DNA from: Lysobacteraceae bacterium
GTDB taxonomy: Bacteria > Pseudomonadota > Gammaproteobacteria > Xanthomonadales > Xanthomonadaceae
Length of the DNA stretch: 9,260 nucleotides
Assembly (NCBI GenBank): GCA_003449515.1
Contig: DMHI01000003.1
Location: 1 to 9,260 of the forward strand
Reading direction: 5' to 3'
A program made the position numbers and the translations under genes. This document shows positions 7,446-9,260 of this stretch, in pieces (the stretch's first letter is position 1; every line of letters starts with the position of its first letter). Under the pieces are notes generated by a model that saw only the letters and a list, made by a program, of their open reading frames with translations, had not been told where the DNA came from and searched no databases.

Positions 7446-9260
7446 TCAGAACGTCAGGTTGAGCGCGAGGCTGAGGTTCTCGCGATCCACCACATCGTCG
7501 CCGAAGCGGCCGCTGTAGGTCAGGCTGCCGCCGAAGGTTTCGTTGAAGTGGAAGCCGAGGCCGACATCGGCGCTGGTCCACTCCCCGCCGGGTGCGAAGC
7601 CGGCCAGCGCGAAGCGCCCGCCCATGCTGTTGGAGCCGGCATTGACGGTGGCGCGGTCGGTCTTGTCCTCGCGGTTCCACGCCACGCGGGCGAACGGCGT
7701 GAGCGTGTCGAAGTCGGCCTGCAACTGCCAGCCGGCGCGGGTCACCATCGACTCGCGGGTGAACTCCTGGAAGTTCATCGAGGTCGAGGTGATGCCGTCC
7801 TCGCTGTAGCCGCCGACCGTCACCTCCTGCCACACCACGCCGGCGAACGGGCCGTGCGCGAAGGTCTCGCCGCGGAAGGTGTAGCCGACGCCGAGCTCGG
7901 CGGCGAGGTGGTCGGCGTCGGTCTCGCCGTTCTCGATGCGCGTCGTCGCGCCGAGCGCGATGCGGCGGGCGATGTCGATATTGGTGGTGCCGCCGCTGAT
8001 CACCGTGCTCAGGTCGAAGCCGCCGAAGCGCAGCACACCGTAGCCCGACAGCAGCACCGAGTTGCCGTCGATGGTGCCGCCGAGCGGATCGAGGTTCTGG
8101 TTGCCCATGCTGGCCGCGACGCCGACGCTGAAGGTCTCGTTGACGCGGAAGGAGGCGCCGCCGGTGGCGTTGAAGGCGGTGCTCTCGCCGCCGGGAGAGA
8201 AATCGCTGCCGGCGAAATCACCGCTGCCGCCGTTGGCCACCAGATAGCCGCGCAGGCTGCCCTCCCCGGCCTCGCCGACCGCGGCGTCGGCGAACAGGGC
8301 GCGGCTGATCACGCCGCCATGCGCCTCGTAGGCCGCGATCGCCGTTTCCGGTGCCAGCGACACGATGGTCGGGGCATGGATGGTGGCGATCGTCACCTGC
8401 GCCAGCAGCCGGTGCGCGGCGCCCGTCGGGTGCACGCCGTCGGCGAACAGGAAGGTGTCGGCGGCGTTCGCTGCCACCAGCGTGTTGCGGTTGCAGAACA
8501 GCGAGCTGTTGTCCGGCAGCACGGCGAGGTTGCAGGCGGTGCCGGTGACATTGCTGAAGCCGAAGCTGCCCGGGTTGGCGCGCACCTCGTCGACGAGGCC
8601 GAAGACGTTGACCGGAATGATGCCGGTGCCGAGCTGCGACAGCCCGGCGCTGAGCGTCTGGTTGTAGGCGACGGCCGAGAGTGTGCCGAGCGGGCCGGCC
8701 GCGGCCAGCGGGCCCGACAAGAACTGCGGCGTCACGCCGAGGTTGGGCAGGTTCAGCACCACGATATTGCGCGCGCCGGCGGCCTGCAGGCGGCCGATCT
8801 GCTGCACGGTGGCGGTGCCGATGGCGACGCCGCCAAGCTGGGCGCTGGCCTGCGCGGTGGCCGGGGTCTGGGCCCAGATCGGCAGCGCGCCGAAGATGTC
8901 GTTGGCGCCCATCCACACGGTGTAGAGCGCGTTCGGGTTGGCGGCGTTGCTGGCGCCGAGGTGCTGGCCGATCTGCACGTTCAGACGCGGCACGGTCGGT
9001 GCCGAGCAGGGCGGCGTGGTGGGGCCGGTGGCGGTGAGCGAGCAGGCACCGCCCCAGGCGAAGTTGCTGCCACCCACCAGGGAGGCGGTCTGGGTGAGGC
9101 CGAAGTGGCGGGCCAGCAGCTCGACCATCACCGGATCGGGGTTGGTGGTGAAACTCTGGCTCGGGCCGCCGGCCGGGTTCCGCGCTAGGCCGACGTTGCC
9201 GGCGTCGGAGAGGCTGTCGCCGAAGCTGACGACGCCGCTGAAGCGCTGCGCATGGGCCGA
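7446..9260 (-). CDS. Autotransporter GDSL/SGNH esterase (EstA-like), N-terminus beyond window edge
   Basis: This is a type Va autotransporter whose passenger is a lipolytic enzyme of the GDSL (SGNH) family, like EstA of Pseudomonas: an ester hydrolase displayed on the cell surface. The frame is open to the right edge, with 604 visible residues. Visible numbering starts SAHAQRFSGVVSFGDS. The Ala-His-Ala then Gln looks like a signal peptidase site, so probably only the signal peptide is missing. All four SGNH blocks are present: FGDSLSDAGN (nucleophile Ser16), NFAWGGA (Gly70/71), MGANDI (Asn120) and DGVHPT (Asp274, His277). A helical linker leads to a barrel of about 335-604, which is glycine- and aromatic-rich and ends LALNLTF with terminal Phe, the expected beta signal. 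The four cysteines form two close pairs (73/85, 243/256), all in the passenger. An intrinsic terminator follows. The natural substrate cannot be read from sequence. Confidence 0.94.
   Translation of the reverse strand, partial: SAHAQRFSGVVSFGDSLSDAGNVGLARNPAGGPSQSFTTNPDPVMVELLARHFGLTQTASLVGGSNFAWGGACSLTATGPTTPPCSAPTVPRLNVQIGQHLGASNAANPNALYTVWMGANDIFGALPIWAQTPATAQASAQLGGVAIGTATVQQIGRLQAAGARNIVVLNLPNLGVTPQFLSGPLAAAGPLGTLSAVAYNQTLSAGLSQLGTGIIPVNVFGLVDEVRANPGSFGFSNVTGTACNLAVLPDNSSLFCNRNTLVAANAADTFLFADGVHPTGAAHRLLAQVTIATIHAPTIVSLAPETAIAAYEAHGGVISRALFADAAVGEAGEGSLRGYLVANGGSGDFAGSDFSPGGESTAFNATGGASFRVNETFSVGVAASMGNQNLDPLGGTIDGNSVLLSGYGVLRFGGFDLSTVISGGTTNIDIARRIALGATTRIENGETDADHLAAELGVGYTFRGETFAHGPFAGVVWQEVTVGGYSEDGITSTSMNFQEFTRESMVTRAGWQLQADFDTLTPFARVAWNREDKTDRATVNAGSNSMGGRFALAGFAPGGEWTSADVGLGFHFNETFGGSLTYSGRFGDDVVDRENLSLALNLTF

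Noticed and set aside
7342..7833. An N-terminally extended SnoaL-like protein
   Set aside because: The extension would run through the terminator and antisense-free esterase 3' coding sequence in another frame. The ATG at 7341 has a proper ribosome site and gives the normal family length.
7308..9188. Plus-strand open frame of about 626 residues opposite the esterase gene
   Set aside because: It is antisense to a gene with complete SGNH catalytic blocks and a barrel. It has low-complexity Ala/Gly/Val/Glu/Arg composition, runs through the terminator hairpin, and has no family resemblance.
9180..9190. A possible TAG stop interrupting the esterase near the right edge
   Set aside because: In the minus-strand reading frame the bases fall as GGC-CTA-GCG, a leucine codon, so the frame stays open to the window edge.
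1..9260. A hidden mobile element, CRISPR array, phage or defence system
   Set aside because: No spaced direct repeats, terminal inverted repeats, transposase or integrase motifs were seen. Genes fill the window, and base composition is even apart from the small glyS segment.

Overview
The window is very GC-rich (about 70% by eye), with codon third positions almost always G or C. It reads as a chromosomal segment of a Gram-negative proteobacterium. The two-subunit type of glycyl-tRNA synthetase, a complete TAM outer-membrane assembly module and a type V autotransporter all support this. The style of the proteins suggests a high-GC Gammaproteobacterium, possibly of the Xanthomonadales/Lysobacterales. 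That placement is inference from remembered families and was not tested by a search.

Layout: on the + strand, bases 3-6972 hold three tightly packed genes. These are the 3' part of glyS (glycyl-tRNA synthetase beta subunit, cut by the left edge), then tamA (outer-membrane Omp85-family barrel with POTRA domains), then tamB (large inner-membrane-anchored periplasmic protein). glyS/tamA overlap by 4 bases (ATGA) and tamA/tamB by 1 base (TGATG), so the three look like one translationally coupled operon. Any promoter lies left of the window.

On the - strand, bases 6982-9260 hold two genes reading toward tamB. A GDSL/SGNH esterase with a C-terminal autotransporter barrel enters from the right edge and lacks only its extreme N-terminus, probably the signal peptide. 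It is followed by a textbook hairpin-plus-T-run terminator, and then by a small SnoaL/NTF2-like protein whose stop codon lies 9 bases from the tamB stop. No stretch over about 100 bases is without a gene, and I see no tRNA, rRNA, CRISPR array, insertion sequence or phage gene.

Together: TamA and TamB bridge the envelope and are known to help insert some outer-membrane proteins, autotransporters among them, and to take part in lipid transport to the outer membrane. The neighbouring autotransporter esterase is therefore a plausible client, though no regulatory link is visible. glyS is a translation housekeeping gene sharing the transcript. I do not see a clearly undescribed system. The points most worth a second look are the terminator placed directly in front of the SnoaL-like gene, an inserted segment of unusual codon use inside glyS, and isolated cysteine pairs in TamB and the esterase.
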